NCBI GenBank assembly: GCA_030638385.1 | Contig: DAOWES010000222.1 | Span: forward strand, 1-15,498 | Direction of reading: 5' to 3' | DNA from: Candidatus Cloacimonadota bacterium | Lineage (GTDB): Bacteria > Cloacimonadota > Cloacimonadia > Cloacimonadales > TCS61 | DNA: 15,498 bases | Shown: piece after piece, positions 14,770 to 15,498 of the stretch | Layout: each line of letters begins with the position of its first letter | Numbering within the stretch: position 1 is the stretch's first letter | The notes under the pieces: model-generated | Database searches by the model: none | What the model was told of the DNA's origin: nothing | Seen by the model: the letters and a program-made list of their open reading frames with translations, nothing else | Position numbers and translations under genes: made by a program

Positions 14770-15498
14770 TTATTTTAACCGAAGAGGCATAAGAAGGAAT
14801 CTTGCCAGATAGTCTTCTTTGTTTTTAGAATCATTTATGCAATTGAAAAACAAAGCAGGTTCATTTGATTTCCCCAATCTTATTTCAACTTCATCAGTTT
14901 CAATAACATTCAATATCTGGTTTAGATATCTATAGTTAAATGCAACAACTAAAGGCTCGCCAGCATATTTAAATTCTTCGATCTTTTCACTAGCTTCACC
15001 TTCTTCACGCTTGGCAGAATCGATTGATAAAACATCTTTTGTGAGATCAAATTTAATTTTAAGTGTTTCTTCGGAAGCTAAAAGAGATACACGCTTCACA
15101 GCATTTTTAAGAGTTAATTTATTTATAGTTAATATATTCTCATTATTTGTAGGAATTGCTTTTGTATAATCAGGGAAGCGACCTTCTATGATATGGCTGA
15201 AAATAGTATAATTTCCATAAGAGAACATGACGCGATTGGATTCAATGATAACAGAGATATTTGGGATATCATTCGAAATTACTTTATCTAAAAATAAAAG
15301 GCCTTTTGTTGGTATAATTTGTTCAATAGAATCTGGGATATCAATATGATTATTTATTTTAAATTCAGCAATTTTCTTGCCATCAGTAGCAACCATTAAT
15401 TGTTCATTATCATTTAATTTCCAGAATATTCCGGTAAAAATTGGTCGATTAATTTCCGATGATACTGCAAAATGTGTATTTTCAATCATTTTTTTAAA
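14770..15498 (-). CDS. dnaN: DNA polymerase III beta clamp, C-terminal part (5' end outside window)
   Basis: Sliding clamp that encircles DNA and holds polymerase III and repair proteins; loaded by the DnaX complex encoded at the other end of this window. The frame is open through the window end (F-K-K precede the Met at 15489), so that Met is internal. About 242 of roughly 370 residues are present, covering part of domain 2 and domain 3. Seen: MIENTHFAVSSEINRPIFTG (start of domain 2), SHIIEGRFPDYTKAIP (start of domain 3), AVKRVSLLASEE, and YLNQILNVIETDEVEIRL. The C-terminus is ARFLLMPLRL, the usual M-P-L/M-R-L ending that contributes to the peptide-binding pocket. recF follows without a gap. 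Confidence 0.95.
   Translation of the reverse strand, partial: FKKMIENTHFAVSSEINRPIFTGIFWKLNDNEQLMVATDGKKIAEFKINNHIDIPDSIEQIIPTKGLLFLDKVISNDIPNISVIIESNRVMFSYGNYTIFSHIIEGRFPDYTKAIPTNNENILTINKLTLKNAVKRVSLLASEETLKIKFDLTKDVLSIDSAKREEGEASEKIEEFKYAGEPLVVAFNYRYLNQILNVIETDEVEIRLGKSNEPALFFNCINDSKNKEDYLARFLLMPLRLK

Overview
The window is a compact, AT-rich bacterial chromosome segment holding 15 protein genes and one tRNA. There is no phage, IS, CRISPR or recognisable defence system. Gene content (a DUF2851 protein, a DUF4139 protein, a UMF1-type transporter, dnaN-recF, dnaX) and low GC suggest a Gram-negative bacterium of the FCB group, for example a Cloacimonadota- or Bacteroidota-like lineage. That placement is an inference from family distribution and is only moderately secure.

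Layout, left to right. 1-825 (+) is the 3' part of leuS, ending at a strong terminator. A tRNA-Leu(CAG) with encoded CCA lies on the opposite strand with its own terminator, tail to tail with leuS. 1189-2820 (+) is dnaX, whose stop codon overlaps that of a convergent polysaccharide deacetylase (2817-3491, -). 3595-6140 (+) is a tightly packed trio: a YbhN/LPG-synthase-like membrane protein, a membrane-anchored family 2 glycosyltransferase and an O-methyltransferase. Together with the deacetylase they look like envelope glycan or glycolipid genes. A 334-base repeat-rich gap follows. 6475-9442 (+) holds uridine kinase, a secreted DUF4139 protein and a GAF-plus-degenerate-GGDEF protein. 9452-10774 (-) is a DUF2851 protein. 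A second repeat-rich gap (about 390 bases) precedes the minus-strand block.

The minus-strand block, in transcription order, is dnaN (cut by the window end), recF, a UMF1-type MFS transporter, panD and panC, closed by a strong GAAA-loop terminator. dnaN and recF abut, recF overlaps the transporter, and panD overlaps panC. The dnaN-recF pair often lies near the replication origin, but dnaA and gyrB are not in view. panD and panC make beta-alanine and pantothenate for CoA; panB is absent here.

The points most worth a second look are: (1) a seven-A slippery run in dnaX exactly at the end of the AAA+/collar region, with a stop three codons later in the -1 frame, predicting a gamma-like short clamp-loader subunit; (2) the left end of leuS, which is much richer in GC and lacks a recognisable KMSKS signature; (3) three copies of a dispersed palindromic repeat, two of them inverted in one gap; (4) a GGDEF domain whose signature has become HENSF; (5) a short irregular tandem array beside the third repeat copy. 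No wholly new multi-gene system is evident.
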